From CAIYYO01 sp049299895 (GTDB lineage Archaea; Altiarchaeota; Altiarchaeia; IMC4; QMZM01), in the NCBI GenBank assembly GCA_049299895.1, contig JBAQYF010000021.1:62001-126000 (forward strand): a DNA stretch of 64,000 nucleotides, given 5' to 3'. The notes below the pieces were generated by a model. It searched no databases. It saw only the letters and a program-made list of their open reading frames with translations, and was not told the DNA's origin. Positions 17,201 through 26,579 of the stretch are shown here, in pieces. The position numbers and the translations under genes are program-made. The first letter of the stretch is position 1, and each line of letters opens with the position of its first letter.

Positions 17201-20200
17201 TTCCGCGGTTGCGTACATGGGTGCCGTAAGAGCAAAGGATATCCTTGGAAGGGAGAAATACCGCAGGAATGCCCGGAGGATCGCAAAAGATTATAAAACA
17301 TATCTCCTGGATGCCGTATCCGGGCTAACGGAAAGCGAAGAGAGGGATAAATCCAAATATGAACTGGCAAACGGAAAACTTACGTTTGATGCCCTTTCCG
17401 CCGCCCGGGACCTATTCATAAAAAAGGGACAACAGGAAAGATTTTATGGCGCACTCGGGAAAGTGATGACTCTTGAGAGCATGAACGCGGATGACAAGAC
17501 AGTCTGCCGTTGGCTCCACTCGCAGAACAACGATGCAGGCTTCGTGTTCATACATCTTAAATACGAGCTGAGGAATCGGCGGAATACGCCGGAGTACATG
17601 GAATACATCCGGGGGGTAAGATACGTATTCGAGCATAGCAAGACTCCGGTATATGTTTACGCTGAAGAGATAGACGGAAAAATCCTGACAAATATCGAGG
17701 AGATAGCCTGCCTTGATCTGAAAGCCCCGGTAATCGTAGTACCTACCAAACGAGGCGAACCGGTTCCTCTAAAGGGCTGGGATAACGTGACTGCCAGGAT
17801 GGACAACCTGGGACTGAAAAACCCCTGCGTCGGAGGGGAAGTATCAAACGTCTGCGTCAAGGGCGCATGCGACGCGTTCGCGAAGAAGAGCGGATGGCAC
17901 GTGAAAAAGATAGATAATCTGTCCCATCCCCGGCCTAAATACAAAACCATTCTACAGATGAATCCACAAAAGGAATACGCCCATCTTTTACACAAACACA
18001 AGGATGATTTAATAGAAGAGATATCCCAGATAACCAAAGGAGGCGGAGTAGCCGTCTGGAAGCATGCCGGCAACCTTGCCGCGTACGTGGATTCGCCCGC
18101 AGGAAAAAACGTGGAAGCAGCCGACATATATTATACGGCACATGCATTCCTGAACGCGGGGTCCGGCTCTTTGAATGGAGAAGCTCTGGCAGAGTTGTCC
18201 AGTTTATTCGATCTAGATTGCGGGATGACCGAAAAGGAGCGCGTGGACATGCTCTGCGAGCGCATCCATAATCTGATCGCAAGAGCCGTTTCTTCCGCTC
18301 CCGTCCAGGTCGCGCGATTGCTCGCATCGGAAGAAGGGGCGAACGCCGAAGTAATGCATGTCCTATTCGACGAATACATCTCATGGTACATGTCCGACGC
18401 CCGGGTCATAGACAAGGAGACTCAGACAGACTGGGACGATGCGCCGGACGAACTGCATACGTCGCGTACCCGGACTTCGGAGGAATATGAAAAAGGCAAG
18501 AAAATCAAGATCTGGCACCGCAGGAGCATATTGAACAGGAGGGGCGATGATCCTGCGTTTCTCTTGCCCTACGGTAAACACCCTGATTGGACGCAACAGT
18601 GGATGGAGGAGTGGAAAAATAGGAGGATAGCATCGGCCGGGACAAGGGAACGACACGCTATCCAGCGTAAAGAAAAGCCCGCTGCAGAGACAAAAGGGGA
18701 TGCCGGAAGAACGAGGGGAACGCCCCCCCTGAAGACAAAGGATCCGAGGATCCAGCTCCTGGAAGCGGGCCTCCTTGGCAGCGTTGACCGTTTCATGAGC
18801 TTTGTATATGAATATAATCCGGGGGATATAGAAAGTCCCGGGGGCATTGATCGAAGAGAGAAGATAGTAATAGCTCTTGATAAGCTGGCCGCCAAAAGGC
18901 CTGACAAAATCAGGGCGTTGATCGCTGCTGCATCCGAAAACCCTGATTATGCGGCGGAACTGAAAAGATGCAAGGAAATCCGCGGCATCGAAGATTCTCA
19001 GAGCGCATTCGCCAAGCTTGTAAGAGAAGCGCTCCCTGAGAATGAAATGGAAGAAACGCACCGCATAGTCGCATCCGGATCATCCCTGGAAGCAGACCAA
19101 CTGCGCATGGCCGGGTTTGACTCGGCCCTCGGACGGGAGCATGCGGAATTCCTCAGTCAATGCGTAATGAACGGGATAGACGTTGAATCACTCGACGATC
19201 CGGGATATGCCGACTCCGTTCTGAAGGGAGAACAGGCTTCCATGAGCCGGGAGGCGGCTGCCCTGATGCGTTCCTATACAGGCAAATGCGAGAGAGAACG
19301 CGTAATGATCCGTTCTCTTACACCGCAGGCTAAGATAAAAGCAGTAAAGCTCTTGTTGATCCTCCAATATCTCAGCCCGGAAAAGAAGAACCCCGGATTC
19401 AAATACGATAGTGTAATGTGTTCGCTTTGGGATCTGCTTGATCCGAAAAAACGCACCGGCAACTGTCTTCCATTCGAGTTGTTGCTGGAGGACATGGCAA
19501 GGCGCACGGGGCTTGTCTTGGACGGATACTACTCCTCTGCGGAACACACTTATTCAAGGATAGAATTAGACGGCTTATTCTACGCGGTCAACACTGTTGC
19601 AAACGATGCAATAGTCGTCCGGGAAAAGGATATGCTCAAGGATTCCATCTATGCGGGTTGCCTGCCGGTCGGGCGCGAATCCGTGGCGAGGCATATGCTC
19701 CTCTGGAATTACGCCGACAGGAAAGAGCACGAAAAAGCCCGGATGCAGGTTAATGCGCTTCTTGAAAGATTCCCGGGTACCGCGGATCAGGCATATGTCT
19801 ATTCCGTTATAGCAAGGTATTATGAGCGGGAATTGTACAATGGCGGGCTGAGAGAGGACAAGAACGTAAACGAGATAATAAGGCTATGCCAAAGGCTGTA
19901 TTATGCAACGGCGGAAGACGACGGCATAAAAACCGGCGTGACCGGTGCAGTAAAGGAGCTCAAAGGACGGGCGGCTTGCATAAAATATGAATACGCATCT
20001 GCATCGACAAAGGCAGATCCTGCATACCATGAGAACATGCCTCTTGCAGCGGGTTTTGATAAGTGCTTTTATCTGTCCTACGGCCTGATGGTGCCTGCGG
20101 GAGTGGCAGAACGCATATCGGGGGGTTCTATTGATCCGGAAAACATCGATTCAGAGCTCGCGGAAATAGCCCGCTCTCTGGGCATGCCCGATGTTTCGGG

Positions 20201-23200
20201 CGCAAAAAGGATCGCTTACATAAATGAAAAGACCTGTGCGGACATCAGGAAGAAGGGCCCTGAGAACCTTAAAGAGATATTGGTCGAATACATCGCGAGG
20301 AGACATTCCTCGGTCGATGCTGCAGGGGTCGTTTCAAGATTCCTCGACGAGGGGTTATATGATATGGGGAATGCGAACGAGAATTCCGCATTATACGATG
20401 CGCTGACTCAGACCCCAATATTCCTGGTTGAAGGAAGACATGTTTCTGTAAGAGAGCTTGCCGGGGAATATATAGGCTCTCCGGATGCAGGAAAAGAATA
20501 TCCTGGAAGTGTTCGCGTGAACCTTGTAAAAGAGGACAGCGAGGGGATAATTCCCGGGATACCCGGATTACGCGGAATCACGGATAAAAACGGGATAAAT
20601 CTCGTCGTCGAATACGGGCCCGCAGGAATGTATTATATCGACGTCCTGGGCGATATCGGCCATGAAGACAGCCATGCATACCTGACCGCGGAAACAAATG
20701 AATTCTTATGGGAAGGCATAGGCGCAGACACTAAGATATACGTCTACTCAAAACTGGCAGAGAACTATCCTGCGATAGCATATGTCTCCCGCCTGACCGT
20801 GAAGCAGAGAGTATTATCCCTGCAGCGCCTGGAGGAAGCTTGCGACCTGACAGAGGAACAGTACGAAATAAGACGCAAGCTGCGGATGTATGTGGGAGCG
20901 GGTGCCGTATTCAACCTCCTAAGAAAGGAGCACGGATCGGAGGAATACAAAAAGATCATTCTGCCTTCTTTACTTTCCAGCATAGATGAAAGAGATTTCT
21001 TTGAGAAGCTTAAAGCTATCGAATCAGGGAAAGGCGATTCCATGAGTATGACTGAAGCACTGCCTTTGGTCGATGGGCCTGATGACGCGAGGATGGAGAT
21101 TCTTTCAGACTTCTTCGGAAGAGCGGGCAAAAAGATAGAGAAAGCTGCAAATAGCGTCTTCAGGTCCCGCACCGACGCGGGGCAGGAGACGAGGAAAAAT
21201 GCGCAGATGCCCATTGAGCAGACGTGCTCCGGTTTCTACAATCTAGTCCTTGATATCGCATTGGCCCGGGGGGACATAACTGCCGATGAGCTTAAGGCGA
21301 TAGCTGCGGATAATTCTGTCGACCTGGATCCGTCTGCCGGCTTAACAACCCGGAAGGCAGTCATTGTAAACAGACTAAAAGAAATGCTGGCATCAAGGGC
21401 AAAGGAGAATGCCTTAGAGGGAATAGATGCTCTTAATTTGATACACGATGAGATAAACAGGAAGCTTGAAGAAAAGAGAGATGCTTCCATGCATAATAAC
21501 ATGCGGGAAACTGTTTTAGATGCCTTCCTCGAAGAACCTGAACTTGGAAGCCCGCTTCTCGTTTCCCTGATGAAATCAGACTACAATTATGTCAGCGAAA
21601 AGATAGGATTATCACCCCCCAAGGTAAGAGAAAGGTATGAACTGATAAACCTCGGCATAAACGAGATGCTGAACGTGGGAACCTGCCGGTTGCCGTCAAG
21701 CAAGTCTTATTTCAGCGTATCCGGCGTCCTTTTGGGATACAATGTCAAGGATGTGCACAGGACAAAAGTCGATTCAAATGCGATTGTTTCTACGGAGGAC
21801 TACAAAGTAGAAGATTCCATCGACGATGCGCTGAATGAAAAAGAGCGCATAATAGACGGCGAACTCATCGTTATCAGGGATTCATCGGTCAAGGACAAGA
21901 CATATTGCGTAGTTGGAAACTCATTGATCATACCCAAAGCATTATCCGGGATGGAAGGCCTCACGAATGAGCAAAAACTACACGCGATCGCCGTAGAAGG
22001 CACGAAGATAGATGCGATAGTGATAGAGACCGATGATGTTCCCATGAGGGGTAAAATAGCGATGCGTGACGCCATGGAATCCGCAAAGACCGTCACCCAG
22101 TATATAGAAACAAAAGCGCCTCTTAACATAAGCCAGAAGATTAGGATAACCGGCCAGGGAACTGAGAAACATGATACGGTTGAAAAAGCATTAAAGCAGG
22201 ACCTGGAGAATCTGTTCAAGAGGATAGAGACTGAATATGCAGGCCTTTTGCCGGAAGAAAAAGAGAAACTCGGGATAAACCGGATCGCTGCGCAAATCGA
22301 ACTAACGGCGGATATGGACCAAAAACAGATCGTCCTTGATAAGTTGTATAAATACGCTCCCATAGGGATCCGCCTGGCAGATGAGCTGTTTTCCATCCTC
22401 TCGAAGAATTTCCCTGATTACGTCCTCGTAGTTCCGGCACTGAAAGGATACCAGCTCGCATTGGAGGTCAGCGGGCACTTCCCTGATGCGCGCCTGACGC
22501 AGTTATACTACAAGGGCGACTTGCAGCAGGCGTTCCTCGATGAAAAAGGCGTTGCCGCAAAAGGATTTACCCTGGATTACGTGCTGGAAGACACAAGGAA
22601 GCATTACGAAGAAAAAGGAGGCTTTATGCATAAGCTGAAGCACACCGCCCGGGGGACGGAAGTTTCGATGCACCTTAAAAAATACGGGGAGATCATAGAA
22701 ATAGACGTGAGAGCGAATCTGGGAAGCTATTATCCCCTCGTGAAAGAAGAGGCCAAAACAAACGGGATAAAAGAAGTGCGCGGTTTGCCCAACGACGCCG
22801 CTAAAAGCTCGAAGCGGGGCGATCATATTTATCACATGTCTACGGACCCCGTTGGCGCTCCCCGGCTGAACCTTGCAGGACCAAACGGAACTCTTGGCAA
22901 ATGGTCTGTAAAGGCATTGGAGAGCAAGTTTTTAAAGAACAAAAAATTGTCCGCAGATGACCTGCAAATGGTCTTCGATGCCGCTGCAAGCCCGGAAAAA
23001 GGCGCGGAGGAAACAAGCCAGGCCGCATACGATCTTCTGTTGAAGATTCTCATATGGGAAAAAGGACAGAATAACGAAGTGGTAAAACAGCAATTTGTCG
23101 GATACATAGCGCAGCAGACTAGCAGGACCGAAACTCCGGACTACATTATCAGCGATCTTAAAGCGCTTCAAATGAGGATAGACCAAGCGTTCAAGGGTAT

Positions 23201-26200
23201 GGGTTCCGCGTACCGGTACATATCCTGCAAGCTGATCGAACTAGGCTTGGATGCGTCTTCCCTGTCAGGGGAGAATTTTACCCAAAATATCGGGCTCCTA
23301 AAGGATTCCGTTCGCTGCGACAAAAATTCAAACGAGCTGGTATCAGAAATCTTTTACTCCGGTAATCGGGATAATATGAGGCTTCTAAAGGAGCTTTTAA
23401 CTTGGGAGAGATTCCCTGTTTCCCTGGTTACCGTTGAAAGAAAAGTGCCTGTTGATGGAATACCCCATTTTATACGCCCCGAGACACTTGCTCTTCTTGG
23501 ACTGGTCGAATTAAACAGAAAAAGGGAGGTATTAACAGTAAATAAGGACCGGCTAAAGTATTTCCTTGAACTGGTCAGACCGGAGAATGAAGAGTCTTAT
23601 GGGGGCGTAAATGCCAAAATTCTGAATGCATTGGAATCAAACGAGCGGCCCTTTTATTCACGGATATTAGAGGAGATAGAAAAGACGGGCATATCTTCAA
23701 GGATGCCGGTCTTCTATGCGGGTTCCTGGGGTGATGCGTTACACGCCCTGCCTCTTGGAAAAAACCTTGTGTTCGCGGACCCGTACGATCCAATAGGGGT
23801 AATAAACGAGATAAGAAGGGAGATGCAGTCCCTGGGCGCTCTGAATATCAGGGAACAACGCATGGGTGAACTGGGGCAGGGCGGAAAATGCGTGTTTGAA
23901 TTTTCTTTGAAAGAGGGTAATCACTCTGCTGATTACCGAATCGCATATTACGCCGAAGATGCGCAAAGAATCCTTCAGGGAGATGTCAAAGCCCCGGAGA
24001 TCGATGGAGGATGCTCTGTTTATTTTGTAAAAGCCCCCGGGAAAGAGGTAGGTTTAGGTAAGACGCTTTCATCCCTGTCATCTGCGGCTATGCGCGCAAA
24101 CGCCTTCGTAAAGATCCCAGTCGGGGGTTTCTATCTAGAGGCTGGATCCCCCCTGGTACATTATCTTGAACCGGAGGCTCTGGGCTTCAGGAAGGTTTCT
24201 TCGGGCGAATTAAACCAGGTATACGCCGGCGGAACCAACGAGGCTGACAGGTATACTACAGGGCCTTACAAAGGAAATCTGTATGTCAAAACAGAGGAGA
24301 TAACCGGACTAGCTGCCCTTTTAGAATTGGATGATCAGATTAATGCGGCGCAGGATTACAGGGAAAGAACCGGTTTCATTGAAGACCTGGGAGCTGAAAC
24401 CACCAAAAAGGAATACGATACTATGCTGAGAAATCTTCTGGACGCATATCAAAAGCTGCCCCCGGATAAAAAGCCGATTCTAAGGGAAGCAATGGATAGC
24501 GTTTTGGGAACATATCATCTGACGGATTCAACAAATGAACTCATAAAAAGCAGGGTCGTTTCAAAAGAGAATGCGCAGGAATTCATGGACGAAACGCGGA
24601 AGATGTATTTGTCCAAACAGGAAGCCTGGAACGATGCAATAAAGTCCGGCGAAGGGAAAGACATGGGCAGACCAGTCAGCGCCTCGGAATCACCCGACGA
24701 CCTGGTGAAAGGAACAGCGTCGGACATAAACGGGAGGATTAATCTTGCAGGGATAGAAGGAATCGATAAGTACGGTAAATTGATTCCTGCAAAATGCGCC
24801 TCCGGTTCCAAGGAAGACGCTACTCCTGCAAGAGACCAAAAAGGCTGCGGCGTATCGCCCGGAGAGATCGAAGCAGGCAGGCGAATATTATCCGACCGGG
24901 AAACAGAGGCTCCAATAAAGACCGAAGGGCCTTATGGAGTGAGCATGGCGGGCCTAAATGAAGGCAGCAAAAACTGCGAAGGAGGCGCCTACGATCCGTC
25001 GATGGAGGGTGTAAAAGACTGGCTTAGACAGCTTGGGGGGGATGCGTCGCAAAAGAAATTTGACCCGAAAGACGAAAAAGGTCTCTACCTCGTCGATGAC
25101 GCCAATAACGTGATTGCGCGCGGCGAGGCCGGTCGGCAGGCCGGCAAAAACCGAGACTTCTATGCTCTTTCCGCCGTGATAGACCGGGTGCTCTCTTCCG
25201 AACTTGCGAAACGGAATGCAGTACCCCGGCTCAAGTATGTGAAATTGAGGTCCGTTGAAGTGGCGGGTTTTTTCATGCCTTATGCCGGGCGAATAAATGA
25301 GGACACTGGATTCCTTAGGGATGCCTTGCTCGGAGAGCAGTTCCTTAAGACGGGACACATACCCTGGTCTTATGCGTTGAGGTCCGGGGACGCCAGGATG
25401 CTCGCGGAAGCTATCGAGCCGGCGCTGGCAAGGAACGTATCAATGGACGGATCCGCGGAGCTTGCGTATACGAGCGTAGGCGTCGGCGGGGGAAGAGATG
25501 GCAAAATAGAGCTTTGTTCCCTGGCCGAGACCGCCTCAGGGCGGGTAAAGGAATTGAAGGAAAAAGGGATATTGGATTCGCTGGGAGTCAACAGGGTAAA
25601 GATAAAGCTTGTGGGCTACGACATAAATTTGGAGAATCTTGAGACTGCGAAAAGGGCCGTAGACGCCATGAAGTCGCAGCTACCCAAAGAGGTAAGAGAA
25701 TACGTCGTAATCGAATACTCGCTGTCATACGCAGACATAACCCGGGAGGACACATGGGACCTCATAAAGAACAGAGAGCCTTCGGATGCGATCCTATGGC
25801 GGCATACCGTGATATCAAAATATCCCGGCGCTGACAGGGAGGCTGTCGAGAAATCGCTTGCATGGGCCGGGAAGTTCTCGGATGTGCTCAAAGAAAACCT
25901 CAAGGCAGGAGGAACATTGATAGTAGACGAGCCGATGAGGAACGTCTCTACGCGGGAGGTGTATGTGAAGAAAGCTGCGCAGCGTGCCGAATCCGATCCC
26001 AGAGGAGCAGAGACCCTTAATAGCGCATCCAGAAGCGCCGTCCCTTTCGTCGGCCCTCCCCCTGACTGGTATTATCAGCTGATGGCCTACCTGTACGGCG
26101 CAGGGATGGGAATAGCAGATGCCGGGAATGCAGACCCTGTTCCGGACGGCTTCAATGCAGCCGCATCGTCGGAGCAGGGCGGATACGTAGACGATGCAGG

Positions 26201-26579
26201 AGCTGAAAATGATGAACTGGTCGATCCCGACAATGCAGTAGATCCCTATGTACTTGAGGAAGAAGACGCGCTTATCCTGGAACTGCAGAAAAGAGGCGTT
26301 CTTAAGTCAAAAGCCTTGGAATTGAACAAATTAGAAAGAGAGACAAAAAACAACCTGCTTGGTATAACTGATTCTTCGGGAGTCGATGAGAAGAAGGATG
26401 CATGGCTCGCCCGCCTGGGCGTCGTAAAGGAGATAAACAGGATACTTGATGCACCTGTTGCAAGCAATTCAAATTCACCGCAGCCGGAAGAAAAAGACGG
26501 ACTGCTCACCGAATTCAACAAACATATGGAGCGGCTTAGAAAAGACTTAGACGATCCGTCCAGCGGAGGTGCGCAATGA
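11244..26579 (+). CDS. Giant multidomain protein 2 (5111 aa): three Cys-His modules, TPRs, zincin-like and methyltransferase-like domains
   Basis: This is one open frame of 5111 codons with no signal peptide or membrane segment seen. The N-terminus shares a PGI-centred motif with giant protein 1. A winged-helix-like segment lies at about 130-210. Transglutaminase/papain-like modules carry C352/H379 (third residue unclear, perhaps E392), C1317/H1343/N1358 (module A) and C2741/H2768/N2783 (module B). TPR-like repeats occupy about 840-1120 and 1420-1570. HEDSH at 3140-3144, followed by the WEGIGA segment with E3157, resembles a gluzincin site. The segment around 4120-4200 may be a degenerate methyltransferase. 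The C-terminal domain (about 4690-4930) has VGVGGGRDG, then GYDIN, then a GGTLIVDEP strand, as in class I SAM-dependent enzymes. The stop overlaps the next gene as ATGA, so it is translationally coupled to two nucleotidyltransferase-like proteins. Its function is unknown; a sensor or effector scaffold is a guess. Confidence 0.9.
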   Translation: MNSPPNKKNRDAETNKRSGHIAGAPDGNTDSIDAQERLPNVGRMIPGIADKFTGTRIMSVLKNKLFRTGPVEEEPANAGKDKGSETKQEEVHAGSTREKTGSLLPYNDQLTAIPKEDDTKNHASKWEINPKPYAVLSAISSNPSGITQDDLLKDERINKLWKGDADGMHKGVDAVLRILQGRGIKNVTWVAKKGNKYQLTNQGKRELPNVTGKKETTQKKSASSETLERIHKDDTNSRMTLPGIAHESGSQTAGQPQYSRTQMREDLGVTFSDIDYVYDLFIIDYAKAGVDVDSFSPMEKAGKLAEWFTLKEFNRFTFDEKGIHPREAIDALRKTEKNKANGKESGPVKVSCFGLVPIYAWICREKIGIDAGIRKTENHLFAWAGEKDKWFELFRGDAGGRMLEESDVKGGMFQENDPIEDYRVFDEIMLRQNMKNGNYDEAEKYARRIVDECDRRTGKNGYSKRRRYGYYRLVGDYYTLWAQKESVESGVPMEGSKSIGSAVESYSKMLGLKLDEGYRIVNNKVTASAKGIKGGGQFVPVEWMDKWVESLYMTPRQVKRALERLDDKTNGEIYFNRLLSLRRINPGRFNEILAEVESKQKNRDVVDIFQKKLTSREEESVPLDSAGTDYALPSKDIAKIGDNAFSGVEESFSGTGSRLAAATIAKELKELLPGTRIEGFEVEEVTGEYLGIPVSIGLSGRKILIRHNPKPGDEPAPGDAKEALIAAINMVRVSEHIRKEFPDMGERADLLAERTVSNFVPLGKTGDETTCACFLGVGKDMVSEFDNSVLSQVVNISGMPGSLFLMVKVIGGNISGIKILKCVGGAEIGALENEFPSGIDPLAYGLMGSQFIWAQNYEASLRFFDKTLLLVPNECSTLLNRSKVRSCLGRFEEALSDVDAYFKYAKDGAWEAEAYNVRADIYLEQEKLEPARAAAEKAISADPLFTTAWVTMGQIAYAGGSMDEALMMAEASLDGYVDGCEAYILWDCAYRKLKEDGKTILELLKAAENPDDDAGKMVLNHKANILMLSGQTDKAAETADKAINAGGAALASPHVTKGRIYYESGLFEKALDEADKALAINSKRIDALILKSSALSALGRFGEAQKCVLELYEKYPGIKEYIGKEDAEERLPRGARAPVPVNASNPLTANGKRSQGSRIRTSGNGYVVYAGSNDPEHDHKPPLADAFSEMRNWINPQGEKKKHIDDGVTGQAPEERPKAKEEIEDARLITSSGRQPSERTLIEEMLRVDPKEAQDAYDRFIKESGIDLSTASREEKLDKLLQWVAPKRAAGASGGDIVYGAEHLCVRDLLKTDMGDCFALSTLYKMLARRMGLEVDYVAAYNHVFIQAVYDGEKYVLNSVSGQKVRLEDAEKSDDTDFHLLNKADEELVGYSTILRHYIQKGELEKGLETVKRIPGRYLEKDNPENQLLNYALGNLYQALAESDIKAKENSEKALERFDAIIAFYPDAKRVWYKRGNAFLEGKYYLDAIQSYKAAERLGLNDYEFWIKLGRTLFLWENNNEALECIEKAIDLDPVDPMAYGLKGRVLASMYRSDEASACYAKARELTRNGETTPFDRDTRGGDVPPLELTRLKHMSERMIAGDVINLDEGLSEGLLRTINLQPIDESDARYRANYEEQKKQAAREALWIVYKVLETETQGTSLASLNDALSRLETQGIDAAQIKGILSSNGINLDAGKISSLDELTEAFIRSDPSNVPASFATLMNRIAALYGKKDRSKAGKALTEALDACFYNASAWTDVVRQKAAGPVREMLSEHERLHIPQSALNNLLEAYEMLSELSLGQFTLLEGKSIKDVSCVEMSGLVSRLAETDGAAKNILRRCFLEDPLRTWRMAADAVLDADDMYFGKDVSLALGSLVKQADYRDELAGNSLKIWCRILAASDKPEELEEAIHPGLCIVPKLYESHRDRDAERLIYSAKKCGTNRIYPLIKAGAGELKEIGRNPGDFFSKEKYDGIKAAGLSSEYYSAVAYMGAVRAKDILGREKYRRNARRIAKDYKTYLLDAVSGLTESEERDKSKYELANGKLTFDALSAARDLFIKKGQQERFYGALGKVMTLESMNADDKTVCRWLHSQNNDAGFVFIHLKYELRNRRNTPEYMEYIRGVRYVFEHSKTPVYVYAEEIDGKILTNIEEIACLDLKAPVIVVPTKRGEPVPLKGWDNVTARMDNLGLKNPCVGGEVSNVCVKGACDAFAKKSGWHVKKIDNLSHPRPKYKTILQMNPQKEYAHLLHKHKDDLIEEISQITKGGGVAVWKHAGNLAAYVDSPAGKNVEAADIYYTAHAFLNAGSGSLNGEALAELSSLFDLDCGMTEKERVDMLCERIHNLIARAVSSAPVQVARLLASEEGANAEVMHVLFDEYISWYMSDARVIDKETQTDWDDAPDELHTSRTRTSEEYEKGKKIKIWHRRSILNRRGDDPAFLLPYGKHPDWTQQWMEEWKNRRIASAGTRERHAIQRKEKPAAETKGDAGRTRGTPPLKTKDPRIQLLEAGLLGSVDRFMSFVYEYNPGDIESPGGIDRREKIVIALDKLAAKRPDKIRALIAAASENPDYAAELKRCKEIRGIEDSQSAFAKLVREALPENEMEETHRIVASGSSLEADQLRMAGFDSALGREHAEFLSQCVMNGIDVESLDDPGYADSVLKGEQASMSREAAALMRSYTGKCERERVMIRSLTPQAKIKAVKLLLILQYLSPEKKNPGFKYDSVMCSLWDLLDPKKRTGNCLPFELLLEDMARRTGLVLDGYYSSAEHTYSRIELDGLFYAVNTVANDAIVVREKDMLKDSIYAGCLPVGRESVARHMLLWNYADRKEHEKARMQVNALLERFPGTADQAYVYSVIARYYERELYNGGLREDKNVNEIIRLCQRLYYATAEDDGIKTGVTGAVKELKGRAACIKYEYASASTKADPAYHENMPLAAGFDKCFYLSYGLMVPAGVAERISGGSIDPENIDSELAEIARSLGMPDVSGAKRIAYINEKTCADIRKKGPENLKEILVEYIARRHSSVDAAGVVSRFLDEGLYDMGNANENSALYDALTQTPIFLVEGRHVSVRELAGEYIGSPDAGKEYPGSVRVNLVKEDSEGIIPGIPGLRGITDKNGINLVVEYGPAGMYYIDVLGDIGHEDSHAYLTAETNEFLWEGIGADTKIYVYSKLAENYPAIAYVSRLTVKQRVLSLQRLEEACDLTEEQYEIRRKLRMYVGAGAVFNLLRKEHGSEEYKKIILPSLLSSIDERDFFEKLKAIESGKGDSMSMTEALPLVDGPDDARMEILSDFFGRAGKKIEKAANSVFRSRTDAGQETRKNAQMPIEQTCSGFYNLVLDIALARGDITADELKAIAADNSVDLDPSAGLTTRKAVIVNRLKEMLASRAKENALEGIDALNLIHDEINRKLEEKRDASMHNNMRETVLDAFLEEPELGSPLLVSLMKSDYNYVSEKIGLSPPKVRERYELINLGINEMLNVGTCRLPSSKSYFSVSGVLLGYNVKDVHRTKVDSNAIVSTEDYKVEDSIDDALNEKERIIDGELIVIRDSSVKDKTYCVVGNSLIIPKALSGMEGLTNEQKLHAIAVEGTKIDAIVIETDDVPMRGKIAMRDAMESAKTVTQYIETKAPLNISQKIRITGQGTEKHDTVEKALKQDLENLFKRIETEYAGLLPEEKEKLGINRIAAQIELTADMDQKQIVLDKLYKYAPIGIRLADELFSILSKNFPDYVLVVPALKGYQLALEVSGHFPDARLTQLYYKGDLQQAFLDEKGVAAKGFTLDYVLEDTRKHYEEKGGFMHKLKHTARGTEVSMHLKKYGEIIEIDVRANLGSYYPLVKEEAKTNGIKEVRGLPNDAAKSSKRGDHIYHMSTDPVGAPRLNLAGPNGTLGKWSVKALESKFLKNKKLSADDLQMVFDAAASPEKGAEETSQAAYDLLLKILIWEKGQNNEVVKQQFVGYIAQQTSRTETPDYIISDLKALQMRIDQAFKGMGSAYRYISCKLIELGLDASSLSGENFTQNIGLLKDSVRCDKNSNELVSEIFYSGNRDNMRLLKELLTWERFPVSLVTVERKVPVDGIPHFIRPETLALLGLVELNRKREVLTVNKDRLKYFLELVRPENEESYGGVNAKILNALESNERPFYSRILEEIEKTGISSRMPVFYAGSWGDALHALPLGKNLVFADPYDPIGVINEIRREMQSLGALNIREQRMGELGQGGKCVFEFSLKEGNHSADYRIAYYAEDAQRILQGDVKAPEIDGGCSVYFVKAPGKEVGLGKTLSSLSSAAMRANAFVKIPVGGFYLEAGSPLVHYLEPEALGFRKVSSGELNQVYAGGTNEADRYTTGPYKGNLYVKTEEITGLAALLELDDQINAAQDYRERTGFIEDLGAETTKKEYDTMLRNLLDAYQKLPPDKKPILREAMDSVLGTYHLTDSTNELIKSRVVSKENAQEFMDETRKMYLSKQEAWNDAIKSGEGKDMGRPVSASESPDDLVKGTASDINGRINLAGIEGIDKYGKLIPAKCASGSKEDATPARDQKGCGVSPGEIEAGRRILSDRETEAPIKTEGPYGVSMAGLNEGSKNCEGGAYDPSMEGVKDWLRQLGGDASQKKFDPKDEKGLYLVDDANNVIARGEAGRQAGKNRDFYALSAVIDRVLSSELAKRNAVPRLKYVKLRSVEVAGFFMPYAGRINEDTGFLRDALLGEQFLKTGHIPWSYALRSGDARMLAEAIEPALARNVSMDGSAELAYTSVGVGGGRDGKIELCSLAETASGRVKELKEKGILDSLGVNRVKIKLVGYDINLENLETAKRAVDAMKSQLPKEVREYVVIEYSLSYADITREDTWDLIKNREPSDAILWRHTVISKYPGADREAVEKSLAWAGKFSDVLKENLKAGGTLIVDEPMRNVSTREVYVKKAAQRAESDPRGAETLNSASRSAVPFVGPPPDWYYQLMAYLYGAGMGIADAGNADPVPDGFNAAASSEQGGYVDDAGAENDELVDPDNAVDPYVLEEEDALILELQKRGVLKSKALELNKLERETKNNLLGITDSSGVDEKKDAWLARLGVVKEINRILDAPVASNSNSPQPEEKDGLLTEFNKHMERLRKDLDDPSSGGAQ

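Noticed and set aside
18381..19061. Long antisense ORFs inside the giant genes (for example 226 and 222 codons)
   Set aside because: They are shadows created by the codon use of the sense strand. They lack starts with ribosome sites and their products show biased Arg/Ser/Leu composition without domains.
236..26579. Giant genes as polyketide or non-ribosomal peptide synthases, or as surface adhesins
   Set aside because: No ketosynthase, adenylation or carrier motifs are visible, and there is no signal peptide, repeat stalk or cell-wall anchor.
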